A DNA stretch of 63,185 nt from Bryobacterales bacterium (GCA_027452065.1 DAIDHC010000084.1:1-63185); one strand, 5' to 3'; numbered from the stretch's first letter, positions 27,523 through 37,414 are shown. Notes: a model not told the origin generated them from the sequence alone. Numbers and translations: made by a program.

Positions 27523-29424
27523 GTGGGCGCGGCGTCGAAGTGGATCTGGGAGCCGGGGCGGGCGTGGATTGAGGCGACGAACGTCCAGCGCTTTCTGCGG
27601 CGGCTGGGGCTGGCGGAGCGGGAGGAGTTTCTCGAATTTTCGCGGAACGAACCCGAGCGGTTTTGGGACGCAATGGTGAGGGAGACGGGCATCGAGTGGT
27701 TTGAGCCTTACTCGAAAGTGCTCGACGATTCGCGGGGGCCGGAGTGGTGCCGGTGGTTCGAGGGCGGGAAGCTGAACATCGCGCACAACTGTCTCGACCG
27801 GCACCGGCTGTCGCCGCGGCCGGCGATCATCTGGGAGCGGGAGAGCGGCGAGTCGGGCGAGGTGAGCTTTGCCGAGTTGTATGAGACGGCGAACCGGCTG
27901 GCGGCGTTCCTGACGGCGAATGGGTTAAAGGCGGGGGACCGCGTGGCGCTGGTGATGCCGATGGTGCCGGAGATCGCGGCGATTCTGTATGCGTGCCTGA
28001 AGCTGGGGCTGATCGTGGTGCCGGTGTTCGCGGGCTTTGGAGCGGCGGCGATCGCGTCGCGGCTGGCCGATTCGGGGGCTCGGGTTGTGTTCACGGCCGA
28101 CTGCACGGAGCGGCGCGGCAAGCGAGTGGCGATTGCGGAGAAGGTGGAGCAGGCGAGGGCGAAGGCGCCGGGCGTGGAGCGGGTGGTTGTGTACCAGTAC
28201 GGCGGCGGAGGTTGGGGAGGATTACTGGAGGGAATGGGGCCGGAGCCGGTGACGCGGGCGATGGAGTCGGAGAGCGCGGCCCTGCTGCTGTACACATCGG
28301 GCACAACGGGCAAGCCGAAGGGGTGCGTGCACACGCACGCCGGGGCGCTGGCGCAGGTGGCCAAGGAGATCTGGCTGGGGTTCGATCACAAAGATGAGGA
28401 CCGGTTCTTCTGGCTGACCGATATCGGGTGGATGATGGGGCCGTGGACGATTCTGGGAAATCACAATTTCGGCGGGACGGTGGTGCTGTACGACGGGGCG
28501 CCGGATTATCCGGGGCCGGAGCGGCTTTGGCGGGTGATTGAACGGCACGGGGTGACTACGTTCGGCGTGTCGCCGACGGCGATCCGGGTGTTGATGAAGA
28601 GCGGCGGCGCCGATGGGTATGCGATGGAGACGCTGCGGCTGCTGGGCTCGACGGGAGAGCCATGGGATGAGACCAGCTACCGGTGGTTTTTTGAGCAGGT
28701 GGGGAAGAGGCGGTGTCCGGTCATCAACATTTCCGGGGGGACGGAGATCCTGGGGTGCTTTCTGATGCCGCTGCCGATCCAGCCGCTGAAGGCGTGCACA
28801 CTGGGCTCGCCGGCACCGGGGATGGCGGTGGAGGTGGTGGATGAGGCGGGCAAGCCGGTGCGCGGGCGGCAGGGATACCTGGTGTGCACGAAGCCGGCGC
28901 CGTCGATGACACGGGGCGTATGGGGCGACGCGGAGCGGTATCTGGAGGCGTACTGGTCGCGGTATCCGGGGTGGTGGTGGCATGGGGATTGGGCCAGTGT
29001 AGACGAGGACGGCTGCTGGTTTTTGCACGGGAGGGCGGACGAGTCGATGAACGTTTCGGGGCGGAAGGTGGGACCGGCGGAGGTGGAAGAAGCGCTGATG
29101 GAGTGCGCCGGAGTGACGGAGGCGGCGGTGATTGGGGCGCCGGATGAGGTGAAGGGCGAGGCGATTGTGTGTTTCGTGGTGATGAAGCCGGGGGCGCGGT
29201 TCGACGGGGAGGCGATTGCGAAGACGGTGGGGGAGGCTTTGGGGGCGGCGTTCCGTCCGCGGGCGGTTTATGAAGTGGGAGCGCTGCCTAAAACGCAGAG
29301 CGGGAAAATTGTTCGGAGGCTGATTCGGGCGCGTTATCTGGGCGAGGAGCCGGGGGACACGTCGTCGGTGGAAAATCCGGCGGCGCTCGACGCGATCCGG
29401 GCGCGGGAGGAGGCGGGGCGATGA
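27523..29424 (+). CDS. AMP-forming acyl-CoA synthetase, acetyl/acetoacetyl-CoA synthetase-like
   Basis: A 633-aa ANL-superfamily enzyme with the ACS-type N-terminus (FWDAMVRETGIEWFEPYSKV, LNIAHNCLDRH), the ATP motif [12 protein letters not shown], the lid hinge GRADESMNVSGRK, and the catalytic lysine in PKTQSGK. GTG start 3 nt after the hmgA stop. Because homogentisate breakdown yields acetoacetate, activation of acetoacetate is a plausible role, but the motifs are equally those of acetyl- or propionyl-CoA synthetases. It is a diverged paralogue of the AcsA at 3110-5059. Its stop overlaps the lactonase start (ATGA). Confidence 0.85.
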   Translation: MGAASKWIWEPGRAWIEATNVQRFLRRLGLAEREEFLEFSRNEPERFWDAMVRETGIEWFEPYSKVLDDSRGPEWCRWFEGGKLNIAHNCLDRHRLSPRPAIIWERESGESGEVSFAELYETANRLAAFLTANGLKAGDRVALVMPMVPEIAAILYACLKLGLIVVPVFAGFGAAAIASRLADSGARVVFTADCTERRGKRVAIAEKVEQARAKAPGVERVVVYQYGGGGWGGLLEGMGPEPVTRAMESESAALLLYTSGTTGKPKGCVHTHAGALAQVAKEIWLGFDHKDEDRFFWLTDIGWMMGPWTILGNHNFGGTVVLYDGAPDYPGPERLWRVIERHGVTTFGVSPTAIRVLMKSGGADGYAMETLRLLGSTGEPWDETSYRWFFEQVGKRRCPVINISGGTEILGCFLMPLPIQPLKACTLGSPAPGMAVEVVDEAGKPVRGRQGYLVCTKPAPSMTRGVWGDAERYLEAYWSRYPGWWWHGDWASVDEDGCWFLHGRADESMNVSGRKVGPAEVEEALMECAGVTEAAVIGAPDEVKGEAIVCFVVMKPGARFDGEAIAKTVGEALGAAFRPRAVYEVGALPKTQSGKIVRRLIRARYLGEEPGDTSSVENPAALDAIRAREEAGR

Positions 29425-30395
29425 AGATTCCGGCGGCGCGGGGTGAAGTGGACACGGCGGAGTTGGGGGAGACGCTGATGCACGAGCATATTTTCGTGCT
29501 GTCGACCGAGATCCAGCAGAATTTTCCCGAGAGCTGGGGCGAGGAGGAGAGGCGGATCGAGGACGCGGTGGCGCGGCTGAATGAGTTGCACGGGCATGGG
29601 ATTGGAACGGTTGTGGACCTGACGGTGATCGGGCTGGGGCGATACATACCGAGGATCCAGCGCATAGCGGCGCGCACGCCGGTGAACATCCTGGTGGCGA
29701 CGGGAATTTACACCTACAATGATCTGCCGTTCTATTTTCAGTACCGCGGGCCGGGAACGATTCTAGGCGGAGCGGAGCCGTTGACGGAGATGTTCGTCAA
29801 AGACATTCGCGAAGGGATTGCGGGAACCGGGGTGCGGGCGGCGATGCTGAAGTGCGCCACCGATCATCCGGGCGTGACGCCGGGTGTTGAGCGGGCGCTG
29901 CGGGCGGTGGCACAGGCGCACAGGGAGACGGGAGTGCCGATTTCGACGCACACGCACGCGGCGACGCGGAGGGGCCTGGAGCAGCAGCGTATCTTCCGCG
30001 AGGAGGGCGTGGAGTTGTCGCGGGTGGTGATCGGGCACTCCGGAGACACGACGGATATCGATTATCTGGAGGAGTTGATGGCCGAAGGATCGTATCTGGG
30101 GATGGACCGGTTCGGGATCGATACGATTCTGCCGTTCGAGCAGAGGGTGGAGACGGTGGCGCGGCTATGCGAGCGGGGGCGCGCGGACAGGATGGTGCTG
30201 TCGCACGACGCGGCTTGTTTCAACGACTGGCTGCCGGAGCGGGCACTGCCGGCGGTGCTGCCCAACTGGCACTATCTCCACATTCACAATGACGTCATAC
30301 CGGCGCTGAAGCGCCGGGGCGTCACCGAAGACCAGCTTCGGACGATGATGGTGGAGAATCCGCGGCGGATCTTCGAGAACCAGGCGCCGTACTGA
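29421..30395 (+). CDS. Phosphotriesterase-like lactonase family hydrolase
   Basis: A TIM-barrel metal hydrolase of the amidohydrolase superfamily. The binuclear-centre ligands are complete: H21 and H23 (MHEHIFV), carbamylated lysine K144 (MLKCATD), H177 (STHTHA), H206 (IGHSGDT) and D263 (LSHDAACF). Their spacing closely follows the archaeal lactonase SsoPox. Family members hydrolyse acyl-homoserine or other lactones. Translation is coupled to the acyl-CoA synthetase by an ATGA overlap, so the natural substrate may be a lactone side product of aromatic catabolism rather than a quorum signal; this is inference. The 3' 74 bp overlap the convergent DUF885 gene. Confidence 0.88.
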   Translation: MKIPAARGEVDTAELGETLMHEHIFVLSTEIQQNFPESWGEEERRIEDAVARLNELHGHGIGTVVDLTVIGLGRYIPRIQRIAARTPVNILVATGIYTYNDLPFYFQYRGPGTILGGAEPLTEMFVKDIREGIAGTGVRAAMLKCATDHPGVTPGVERALRAVAQAHRETGVPISTHTHAATRRGLEQQRIFREEGVELSRVVIGHSGDTTDIDYLEELMAEGSYLGMDRFGIDTILPFEQRVETVARLCERGRADRMVLSHDAACFNDWLPERALPAVLPNWHYLHIHNDVIPALKRRGVTEDQLRTMMVENPRRIFENQAPY

Positions 30396-32052
30396 GCGGC
30401 GCGGCTTCGCCGAGGAGATCGCGGCGGACGATGGGGATGGGCGGGAAGCCCTGCTCGAGGAAAGCGTCGTGAAAATCCTGGAGGCGGAAGGCGGAGCCTT
30501 TGAGCTTGCGGTAGTCCTCGCGCAGGCGCATGATCTCGAGCTTTCCGAGAGTGTAGACGAGGTAGGTGGGGTCGGAGGTGCCGCGCTTGGTTTCCACCAG
30601 TGCGTCCTCGTGCGTGGTGTGGGCTTCGCGGATGAAGAAGGCGACGGCCTGATCGAAGCTCATGTCGCCGGTGTGCATCCGGATGCCGACGATATAGCGG
30701 GCATCGCGGAGAAGGGCGTCCTGAACCTGGGCCAGACGGAGCTTGGGATCGCCGCCGCCGTAGCCTTCGTCGAGCATCATCTGCTCGCAGTAATGGGCCC
30801 AGCCTTCGGAGTTTGAGCCGGCGCCGAGCAGCTTGCGCGTTTTGCTGGGAGCCTTCTGCGCCCAGAGGAACTGCACATAGTGGCCGGGATAGGCTTCGTG
30901 GGCGGCGAGGTTGCTGAGCTGGGCACGGCTGAAGGACTGCATGTGCTCCTCGATGCGGTCCTTGGGCCAGCCTGGCTCGACGGGGGTGACGTTGAAATAG
31001 GCCTCTTTGGCGACGGTTTCGAAAGGCCCCGGCGTGTCCATGGAGGCGGTGGTGAGGGCGCGGTCGAAAGGCGGCGTGTCCTCAACGATGGGGAGGACGG
31101 GCGAGGGGATGGTGACGATGTGGTTCTTTTCGATGAAATCGCGAAGGCCGGCGAGGACACCGGTGACGGAGGCGAGAAGGTCGCCGGGAGCGGGGTGGTC
31201 CTTAAGCAGGTCGGTGAGAATGGCGGAGGCATCGCGGTGGGGATCGATGCGGGAGGCGGCGTCCTTCATGGCCTGCTGGTTCTTCCGGAGGTCGGCGTAG
31301 CCTGCTTTCAGCAATTGGTCGAGCGGAGTGTCGACCATCTCGTCGTAGAGCAGCTTGCGGCGATAGTTTTCGGCGCCGATGCGGTAGTCGCCGTTGGACT
31401 GGGGCAGCAGAGTGGTCTTGAGAAACGAGGTGTAGTCGTTGAGCGCCTGGATAACGGCGGTGTTGGTGTCGTGGAACTCGCGCAGGAGCCGGGCGTTGGT
31501 GACGTGGGTGAAGGCTTTGGGTACGTCGTTTTGAAAGAAGCCGGCGATACCGGGCAACTGCTCGATGGCGACTTCGGTGTAGACGCGGGGAGGGTTTTTG
31601 AGATTGGCGCGGGCCTCGCCGAGGAGGGCGGGAATCCGCTTCTCGCGGGCGATGACGGAGCGGAGGCGGTCGGGCTCGGGGGCGAACTTGCGGCTCATGA
31701 GGGAGAAAATGCTCTCGCTAGCGAGGCCGGGGTAGAGGTTGGGATCCTTTTCCCAGCCGCGGATGCTCGCGAGATCGAGGAGTTCGGAGCGGATCTCGCC
31801 GAGGACGAGGTCGCGGTCGCCCGAGACGGGCAGGCGGGCGAAGACGCGCTCGAAGCGCTGGAGGTCGCGGACGTGGGTGTCGACGGAGGCGCGGGCGTAG
31901 TCTTCCAACTGGTCGTCGTATTGATGGAAACCCGCCGCGGTGCCGGCGCTGGGGCGGAATTGGAAGTAGCAGTCGTCGAAGAAGCGGTCGTAGAGGGCGT
32001 CCTGAGCGGGCGCGGTTGCGCAGAGGGTCAGGGCGAGCAGGAGTGCTTTCAC
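30322..32052 (-). CDS. DUF885 family exported zinc peptidase-like protein
   Basis: A 576-aa exported protein of the DUF885 family, widespread in Acidobacteria and actinomycetes and related to M32/M3-like all-helical peptidases. The GTG at 32052 opens a signal peptide (VKALLLALTLCATAPAQ). The HEAYPGH motif at 385-391 is the HExxxH zinc site of this family, followed by a glutamate in SEGWAHYCEQ. Substrates are not established. GATAAT ends 6 nt before the GTG. The C-terminal 25 residues (Ser/Ala/Pro-rich) are encoded antisense to the end of the lactonase gene. Confidence 0.85.
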   Translation of the reverse strand: MKALLLALTLCATAPAQDALYDRFFDDCYFQFRPSAGTAAGFHQYDDQLEDYARASVDTHVRDLQRFERVFARLPVSGDRDLVLGEIRSELLDLASIRGWEKDPNLYPGLASESIFSLMSRKFAPEPDRLRSVIAREKRIPALLGEARANLKNPPRVYTEVAIEQLPGIAGFFQNDVPKAFTHVTNARLLREFHDTNTAVIQALNDYTSFLKTTLLPQSNGDYRIGAENYRRKLLYDEMVDTPLDQLLKAGYADLRKNQQAMKDAASRIDPHRDASAILTDLLKDHPAPGDLLASVTGVLAGLRDFIEKNHIVTIPSPVLPIVEDTPPFDRALTTASMDTPGPFETVAKEAYFNVTPVEPGWPKDRIEEHMQSFSRAQLSNLAAHEAYPGHYVQFLWAQKAPSKTRKLLGAGSNSEGWAHYCEQMMLDEGYGGGDPKLRLAQVQDALLRDARYIVGIRMHTGDMSFDQAVAFFIREAHTTHEDALVETKRGTSDPTYLVYTLGKLEIMRLREDYRKLKGSAFRLQDFHDAFLEQGFPPIPIVRRDLLGEAAPLSTAPGSRRSAADSPPSSSEAGLR

Positions 32053-32058
32053 TTCCTC

Positions 32059-32064
32059 ATTATC
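32059..32064 (-). promoter_or_regulatory. -10-like box of the DUF885 gene
   Basis: GATAAT on the minus strand, separated by six bases (GAGGAA) from the GTG start. The GAGGAA is too close to act as a Shine-Dalgarno, so a leaderless start is likelier. Confidence 0.4.
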
Positions 32065-32101
32065 CACGGACACGGCAGGCAATACGGTCTAATAGAGGGG
32101 A

Positions 32102-33304
32102 GTGACACTAGACGAACAGATGCTGTACCTGGGCAAGGGTATGGCCGACATTATTCGCGAAGAGGAGCTGCGGGAGCGGCTGGAGCGTTCCGGGAAGACC
32201 GGGCGTCCTTTGCGTGTGAAGGCGGGCTTCGACCCGACTGCGCCCGATCTTCATCTGGGGCATACGGTGCTGTTGCGGAAGATGAAGCATTTTCAGGATC
32301 TGGGCCACCGGGTGATATTTCTGATCGGCGACCGGACGGGGCTGATCGGAGATCCGACCGGGCGCAACCTGACGCGCCCTCCGATGACGAGAGAGCAGAT
32401 CGACGCCAACGCCGAGACGTACAAGACTCAGGTGTTCAAGCTTCTGGACCCGGACAAAACGGAGATCCGCTTCAACAGCGAGTGGCTGGACCGGATGAAG
32501 TTCGAGGACCTGATCCGGCTGGCGTCGCGTTACACCGTGGCGCGGCTTCTGGAGCGCGACGATTTTTCCAAGCGGTACCGCGAGGGGACTCCGATCTCGG
32601 TGCACGAGCTGTTGTACCCGCTGGCGCAGGCCTACGACTCGGTGGCGCTGGAGTGCGATGTGGAGATGGGCGGCACGGACCAGAGATTCAACCTGCTGGT
32701 GGGCCGGGAGATCCAGCGCGATTACGGGCAGGCGCCGCAGATTGTGGCGACGGTGCCGATCCTGGAAGGCCTGGACGGCGTGGAGAAGATGTCGAAGTCG
32801 AAGGGCAACACGATCGGCATCACGGAGGCGCCGAAGCTGATGTACAGGAAGGTGATGCAGATCAGCGACGAGCTGATGTGGCGGTGGTGGGAGCTGCTGA
32901 CGGATGTGAGTTTGAGCGGGATTGAGGCGCTGAAGCAACGCGAGCCGATGCCGGTGAAGATGGAGCTGGCGTTGCGGATCGTGCGCGACTTTCACGGCGA
33001 AGCGGCGGCGCGGCAGGCGCAGGAGGACTTCGACCGGGAGGTGAGGCAGGGGGCAGTGCCGGAGGATATTGAAGAAGTGGACCTGCCGGCGGAGGCCGCG
33101 GCGCCGGACGCGATCCGGATGGTGAAGCTGCTGATGGGGCTATCGCTGGTGGATTCGCGCACGGACGCCGAGCGAAAGATCAAGGCCGGGGCGGTGGAGG
33201 TGAACGGAGAGCGCTGCACGGAACTGATGCTGAGCCGGTATTCGTCGCCGCTGACGATCCGGGTGGGGAAGAGATGGAAGCGGGTGAGGGTGGGGCCGCA
33301 ATGA
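32102..33304 (+). CDS. tyrS: Tyrosyl-tRNA synthetase
   Basis: Charges tRNA-Tyr. The 400-aa class I synthetase has the HIGH-type motif HLGH at 51-54, KMSKS at 229-233, and a C-terminal S4 RNA-binding domain ([17 protein letters not shown]). The layout fits the TyrZ-like group. GTG start with GAGGGG just upstream. Its stop overlaps the folP start (ATGA), an uncommon pairing of translation with folate synthesis that suggests a housekeeping operon. Confidence 0.96.
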   Translation: MTLDEQMLYLGKGMADIIREEELRERLERSGKTGRPLRVKAGFDPTAPDLHLGHTVLLRKMKHFQDLGHRVIFLIGDRTGLIGDPTGRNLTRPPMTREQIDANAETYKTQVFKLLDPDKTEIRFNSEWLDRMKFEDLIRLASRYTVARLLERDDFSKRYREGTPISVHELLYPLAQAYDSVALECDVEMGGTDQRFNLLVGREIQRDYGQAPQIVATVPILEGLDGVEKMSKSKGNTIGITEAPKLMYRKVMQISDELMWRWWELLTDVSLSGIEALKQREPMPVKMELALRIVRDFHGEAAARQAQEDFDREVRQGAVPEDIEEVDLPAEAAAPDAIRMVKLLMGLSLVDSRTDAERKIKAGAVEVNGERCTELMLSRYSSPLTIRVGKRWKRVRVGPQ

Positions 33305-34275
33305 TCCGCCGCCACCACGAATGGAAGATCCGCTCGCGGACGCTGCTACTGGGGGAGCGGACGCTGGTGATGGGGGTGTTGAACGTCACGCCGGACTCGT
33401 TTTCCGACGGCGGGAAGTACAGCGATCCGGACCGGGCGTTTGCCCGGGCAGTGGAGATGGAGGAGCAGGGCGCCGATATCATCGACGTGGGAGCGGAATC
33501 GACGCGGCCGGGATCGAGCCGCATATCGGAGGCGGAAGAACTGCGGCGGCTGGTTCCAGTGCTGAAGCGGCTGCGGGGGAATCTTTCGATTCCGGTTTCG
33601 GTGGACACGTACAAGACGGTGGTGGCGGAGAAGGCGATGGAGTTGGAGGCGGACATCATCAACGACCCCAGCGCGCTGACGTTCGATCCACAGCTTGCGC
33701 GAACGGTGGCGCAGGGCGACGCGGGGCTGATTTTGAATCACATGCGCGGGACGCCGGAGACCTGGGCGAAGCTGCCGCCGCTGAAGGACGTGATGGGAGC
33801 GATTTTCAGCGATCTGGACGCATGTGTGCATCGGGCGGTGCGCTCGGGCGTGGAGCGGACGAGAATTGTTATCGATCCCGGGATCGGCTTCGGGAAGCGG
33901 AAGGAGCAGAACGCGGAGATTCTGGCGCGGCTGCCGGAACTGGCGCGGATGGAGCTGCCGATCCTGACGGGGCCGTCGCGCAAATCGTTTTTAGGGCACA
34001 CGACGGAGCCGGAGTTGAGCTACGCGTCGGCGGCGGCGGTGACGGCGGCGGTGCTGGGCGGGGCGCACATGGTGCGGGTGCACGATGTGAAGGAGATGCG
34101 GGCGGCGGTGCAGGTGGCGGATGCGATTCTCCAGATCCTGCAGCAGGAGCCCGAGCCCGAGCCCGCACCCCCGAGGGCGAGCGCGCCGCCTCCGCCCCCC
34201 GGAGGCCGCGGACCGCTGCGGAGAGGAACGGGCGGTCCGGGCGGGAACGCGCCGCCGCGCCGTTTCCGGCCGTAG
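33301..34275 (+). CDS. folP: Dihydropteroate synthase with Pro/Arg-rich tail
   Basis: Condenses p-aminobenzoate with dihydropterin pyrophosphate in folate synthesis; target of sulfonamides. The ATG at 33301 overlaps the tyrS stop. TIM-barrel motifs: [39 protein letters not shown] and GPSRKSFLG. The enzyme core ends near residue 280. The remaining 44 residues are a disordered-looking tail rich in Pro, Gly and Arg ([25 protein letters not shown]) not usual for DHPS. The tail could be a translated GC-rich extension or a protein- or RNA-binding segment. Confidence 0.95.
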   Translation: MIRRHHEWKIRSRTLLLGERTLVMGVLNVTPDSFSDGGKYSDPDRAFARAVEMEEQGADIIDVGAESTRPGSSRISEAEELRRLVPVLKRLRGNLSIPVSVDTYKTVVAEKAMELEADIINDPSALTFDPQLARTVAQGDAGLILNHMRGTPETWAKLPPLKDVMGAIFSDLDACVHRAVRSGVERTRIVIDPGIGFGKRKEQNAEILARLPELARMELPILTGPSRKSFLGHTTEPELSYASAAAVTAAVLGGAHMVRVHDVKEMRAAVQVADAILQILQQEPEPEPAPPRASAPPPPPGGRGPLRRGTGGPGGNAPPRRFRP

Positions 34276-34314
34276 GCGCAGGCGGTGGATGACGCCCGTT
34301 ATTCTGGTATTCAT

Positions 34315-35523
34315 ATGCCGCTACCAGTAGAGATTCAGCCGGCCGTCGCAAGCTCGGCGTCGAGGATACAGCATTCCCGGATTCGCGAGCTGGCCGAGAT
34401 CGCGATGTCGATGGACGGCGTGCTGCGGCTGTATTTCGGCGAATCGAACCTGCCGACGCCGGAGTACATCAAGCGGGCTGCGCAAAAGGCGATGGCGGAC
34501 GGATTCACGTTCTACACCGAGAACGCCGGGATGCCTTCGACACGCCAGGCGCTGGCGCGCTACTACACCGAGATGCACGGAGTGGAACTGGATCCGGCGG
34601 GCGAGATTGTAGTGACGGCTTCGGGCGTGGAGGCGCTGCATCTGGCGATCCGCTGCGTGCTTGACCCGGGCGATGAGGCATTGGTGCTGACGCCGGCGTG
34701 GCCGAACGGGTCGGCGAACGTGCGGATGGCGAATGCGACCCCGGTGGAGATCGCACAGCCGCTGTGCGGAGGGCGATACGGGATCGATTTTGAGGCGCTC
34801 GAGACGGCGGTGGGTCCGCGGACGCGGATGCTGATTTACACGTCGCCGTCGAATCCTCTGGGATGGGTGGCGAGCGGGGAAGATCAGGAGCGCCTGCTCG
34901 AGTTCGCCCGCCGGCACAGGCTGTGGCTGATGGCGGACGAAGTTTACGAGCGGCTGTACTACGAGGGAGAGAAGCCGGGCAAGCCGGCGCCGACGATTCT
35001 GAAAAAGGCTACGCGTGAGGACGCGGTGATTGTGATCCAGTCGTTCTCCAAGGCGTATTGCATGACGGGTTGGCGGCTAGGGTGGATGGTGGCGCGGCGT
35101 GATTTCGCCGGGCGGGCGGCGCAGTTGAACGAGTTTGTGGTTTCGTGTCCGGCCGGATTTACGCAGCGGGCGGCGGAGACAGCGCTGCTGTGGGGGGAGA
35201 CGGAGATCGCCAAGATGGCGGCGGGTCTGCGCGCGAATCGCGATTACTGCATGGCGGCGCTGCGCAAGATGCCGGGTGTCACCGTGCCCAGTCCGGACGG
35301 GGCGTTTTATCTGTTCCCGAAGATCGACGGACTGACGGACTCTTTCGATTTTTGTAAGCGGCTGTTGATCGAGACCAGACTGGGGCTGGCGCCGGGGATG
35401 GCGTTCGGCGAGGGCGGCGAGGGGTCGGTGAGGATCTGTTATGCCTCGGAGCGCCCGATTCTGGAGCAGGCGATGGCGCGGCTGGGGGATTTTCTGACGA
35501 GCGGAGTGGGACGCAACGGCTGA
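34315..35523 (+). CDS. PLP-dependent aminotransferase, class I/II
   Basis: Fold type I aminotransferase of the aspartate aminotransferase superfamily, about 402 aa. PLP-binding lysine K246 in SFSKAYCMTGWRLGW, with SPSNPLGWV and LMADEVYERL carrying the Asn and Asp/Tyr cofactor contacts. The C-terminal arginine is in VRICYASER. Substrate not determinable; aromatic or alanine/aspartate donors are all possible. The ATG at 34315 is chosen over an upstream GTG because similarity starts near it; TATTCT lies 9 nt before. It follows folP after 39 nt. Confidence 0.87.
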   Translation: MPLPVEIQPAVASSASRIQHSRIRELAEIAMSMDGVLRLYFGESNLPTPEYIKRAAQKAMADGFTFYTENAGMPSTRQALARYYTEMHGVELDPAGEIVVTASGVEALHLAIRCVLDPGDEALVLTPAWPNGSANVRMANATPVEIAQPLCGGRYGIDFEALETAVGPRTRMLIYTSPSNPLGWVASGEDQERLLEFARRHRLWLMADEVYERLYYEGEKPGKPAPTILKKATREDAVIVIQSFSKAYCMTGWRLGWMVARRDFAGRAAQLNEFVVSCPAGFTQRAAETALLWGETEIAKMAAGLRANRDYCMAALRKMPGVTVPSPDGAFYLFPKIDGLTDSFDFCKRLLIETRLGLAPGMAFGEGGEGSVRICYASERPILEQAMARLGDFLTSGVGRNG

Positions 35524-35553
35524 GCGCGGTTGGCGGAGGCGGGGGGCATCGGC

Positions 35554-35559
35554 TATCTT
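35554..35559 (+). promoter_or_regulatory. -10-like box of the S1/P1 nuclease gene
   Basis: TATCTT lies six bases before the GTG start. The GAGGG between them directly abuts the start codon and is too close for normal Shine-Dalgarno use. Confidence 0.35.
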
Positions 35560-35565
35560 CGAGGG

Positions 35566-36507
35566 GTGAGATTCCTCGGCATGGCGGCGATGGCGGTGTT
35601 GTGTTCAAGTCTTCAGGGCTGGAACGGGGCCGGCCACCGCACGATCGCCTACATCGCGTACCGGCAGATGGATGCGCGGACACGGGAGCGCATCGACGCC
35701 ATTCTGACGGCGCATTCGGACTACGCGCGCTGGGTGCAAGGGATTCCGGATGCGGAACGGCCGCTGGCGGCGTTCCTGCACGCGTCGGTTTGGCCCGATG
35801 AGATCCGGGGAGATCCCCGCTATCAGAACGATTCACGGGAGCCGGCAATCGGGTTTACGGCGCCGTATCCCGATCAGTTCCGCCATCAGAATTGGCACTA
35901 CATCGACGAGCCGCTAACAGGCGAGATGGCGCGGCTAAAGATCGACGGCGCGGTGAATCCGGACTGGGGCGAGGCGCCGAATGTGATGACGCAGATCCGG
36001 GCCATGGAGGGAGTGATCTCCAGCGGGAAATCGAGCCGGGAAGCGAAGGCGTGGGCATTGGCGTGGCTGATTCATCTGGTGGGCGATATCCACCAGCCGC
36101 TGCATTGCGTGAGCCGCTACACGCGAGAGGGCGCGGAAGGGAAATGGGAGAACGACGCCGGCCGCAACCGCGTGCGCCTCGCGGGCCCGCATCACAATTT
36201 GCACGGACTCTGGGACGGGTTGATGGGCGAGGACGACTCGACAGCGGTGGTGAGGGCGATGGGAGAAGCGTTGATGGCGACGGCGAGCGTGGACCGGCGA
36301 AGAACCAGAGTGTCGGACTGGCAGCAGGAAGGGGCGCAGTTGGCAGTGGAATTTGTGTATCCGGGGTTGGCGGGAGCGAAAAATGAGCAGGGGACGATCA
36401 GCGTGCCGCCGGAGTATGTACGCATCGCGACGGGGATTGCCTGCCAGAGAGTGACGCTGGCCGGGTATCGTTTAGCGCAGTTGCTGGATCGATCGGCGGC
36501 GAAGTAG
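35566..36507 (+). CDS. Secreted S1/P1-type zinc nuclease
   Basis: Phospholipase C/P1 nuclease fold enzyme cutting single-stranded nucleic acids. The GTG at 35566 gives a signal peptide ending SSLQG, so that signal peptidase would expose Trp19 (WNGAGH) as the mature N-terminus. In S1/P1 nucleases this Trp supplies an amino-terminal zinc ligand, a strong internal check of the start. Further zinc-ligand motifs: RHQNWHYID, WLIHLVGDIHQPLHC and NLHGLWD. Expected location is periplasmic or extracellular, for nucleic acid scavenging. Confidence 0.92.
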   Translation: MRFLGMAAMAVLCSSLQGWNGAGHRTIAYIAYRQMDARTRERIDAILTAHSDYARWVQGIPDAERPLAAFLHASVWPDEIRGDPRYQNDSREPAIGFTAPYPDQFRHQNWHYIDEPLTGEMARLKIDGAVNPDWGEAPNVMTQIRAMEGVISSGKSSREAKAWALAWLIHLVGDIHQPLHCVSRYTREGAEGKWENDAGRNRVRLAGPHHNLHGLWDGLMGEDDSTAVVRAMGEALMATASVDRRRTRVSDWQQEGAQLAVEFVYPGLAGAKNEQGTISVPPEYVRIATGIACQRVTLAGYRLAQLLDRSAAK

Positions 36508-36523
36508 CGGCGAAGTGACGGTT

Positions 36524-37249
36524 TCAGAAGCCGGCGTCGATGGCGACTTCGGCGGGGCGGACGCGCTCGGCGGATTCGCGGCCGAGCAGATGGGCAACGG
36601 TAACGGGCCCACAGCGGAGACGGTTCTCGATGCTGTGGGAGTCCGAAAGGGCGCTCTCGAGGGCGAGGCGTTCCTGGGCGGCGCGAGACGGATCGAGACG
36701 CTCGATGGAGTCCAGGAGACGCCCGGCTTGAGCGAGATCGCCGTAGCAGGCGCCGGCGGGCAGCGAAGCCATCTCCACAAGCGCCGCGAGGGCGTCAACA
36801 TTGGACGGATCGAGGCGAAGGGCGGCCTGGAGATGCTGGCGCGCCCGGTAGACCAGGGGTGCGGGGAAAGACGACGATTCAGCCTGACGTTGATAGGCTT
36901 CGCCGAGACGCTGGCGATAGTGACTGACGCTGGGGGCCAACCTCACGGCATGGGACAAAAGCGCAACTGCCTTGTGGTAATCGGCATTTAGAAATGCGTC
37001 CTCGGCCAGGCGAGCGTAATCGGCCGCCGATTTCGCGTCGTTCCGTCGCGTGGAGGAAAACCGCTGTAATAACAATTCGCCGGAGGAGTCCGGCAGGGAG
37101 TTGGCGACTTGAAAACCACTGAGGAACATCGACACCGAGGGCGAGGCGGCCCCAAGTGGTGCGGCGGACCATAAGGCCAAACAGAGCGCGATGACGGCAG
37201 GCAGTAGCGCCGATATCCACGGGGCCGATTTTGCTCTCGGGTAATTCAT
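36524..37249 (-). CDS. Exported TPR-like protein, function unknown
   Basis: About 241 aa from the ATG at 37249, with a signal or anchor segment (LLPAVIALCLALWSAAPLGAA). The middle is helical with tetratricopeptide-like words (ARLAEDAFLNADYHKAVALLSHAVRLAPS; ARQHLQAALRLDPSNVDALAALVEMA), suggesting three to four TPR units used for protein contacts. The C-terminus is not recognised. It converges with the nuclease gene (16-nt gap) and is divergent from the next exported protein. Confidence 0.7.
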   Translation of the reverse strand: MNYPRAKSAPWISALLPAVIALCLALWSAAPLGAASPSVSMFLSGFQVANSLPDSSGELLLQRFSSTRRNDAKSAADYARLAEDAFLNADYHKAVALLSHAVRLAPSVSHYRQRLGEAYQRQAESSSFPAPLVYRARQHLQAALRLDPSNVDALAALVEMASLPAGACYGDLAQAGRLLDSIERLDPSRAAQERLALESALSDSHSIENRLRCGPVTVAHLLGRESAERVRPAEVAIDAGF

Positions 37250-37414
37250 TCTCTTGTCTAGATGCAGTTGGGGCCGATGTGGTGGCACGAACGTAACCGG
37301 AAGGACAGGCAGGGCCTGGCATTTCTTTCAGGAGTGGGGTCAACAATGTGCAACCTGCGGGGGCCGAACGCTGTCTGTAAGGTAAGGATCGGGCTGGCCC
37401 GGCCGGAGGGATTA

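Noticed and set aside
32059..32068. DnaA-box-like TTATCCACG, suggesting an origin near the skew change
   Set aside because: A single 8-of-9 match, with no cluster, no AT-rich unwinding region and no dnaA, gyrB or parAB nearby.
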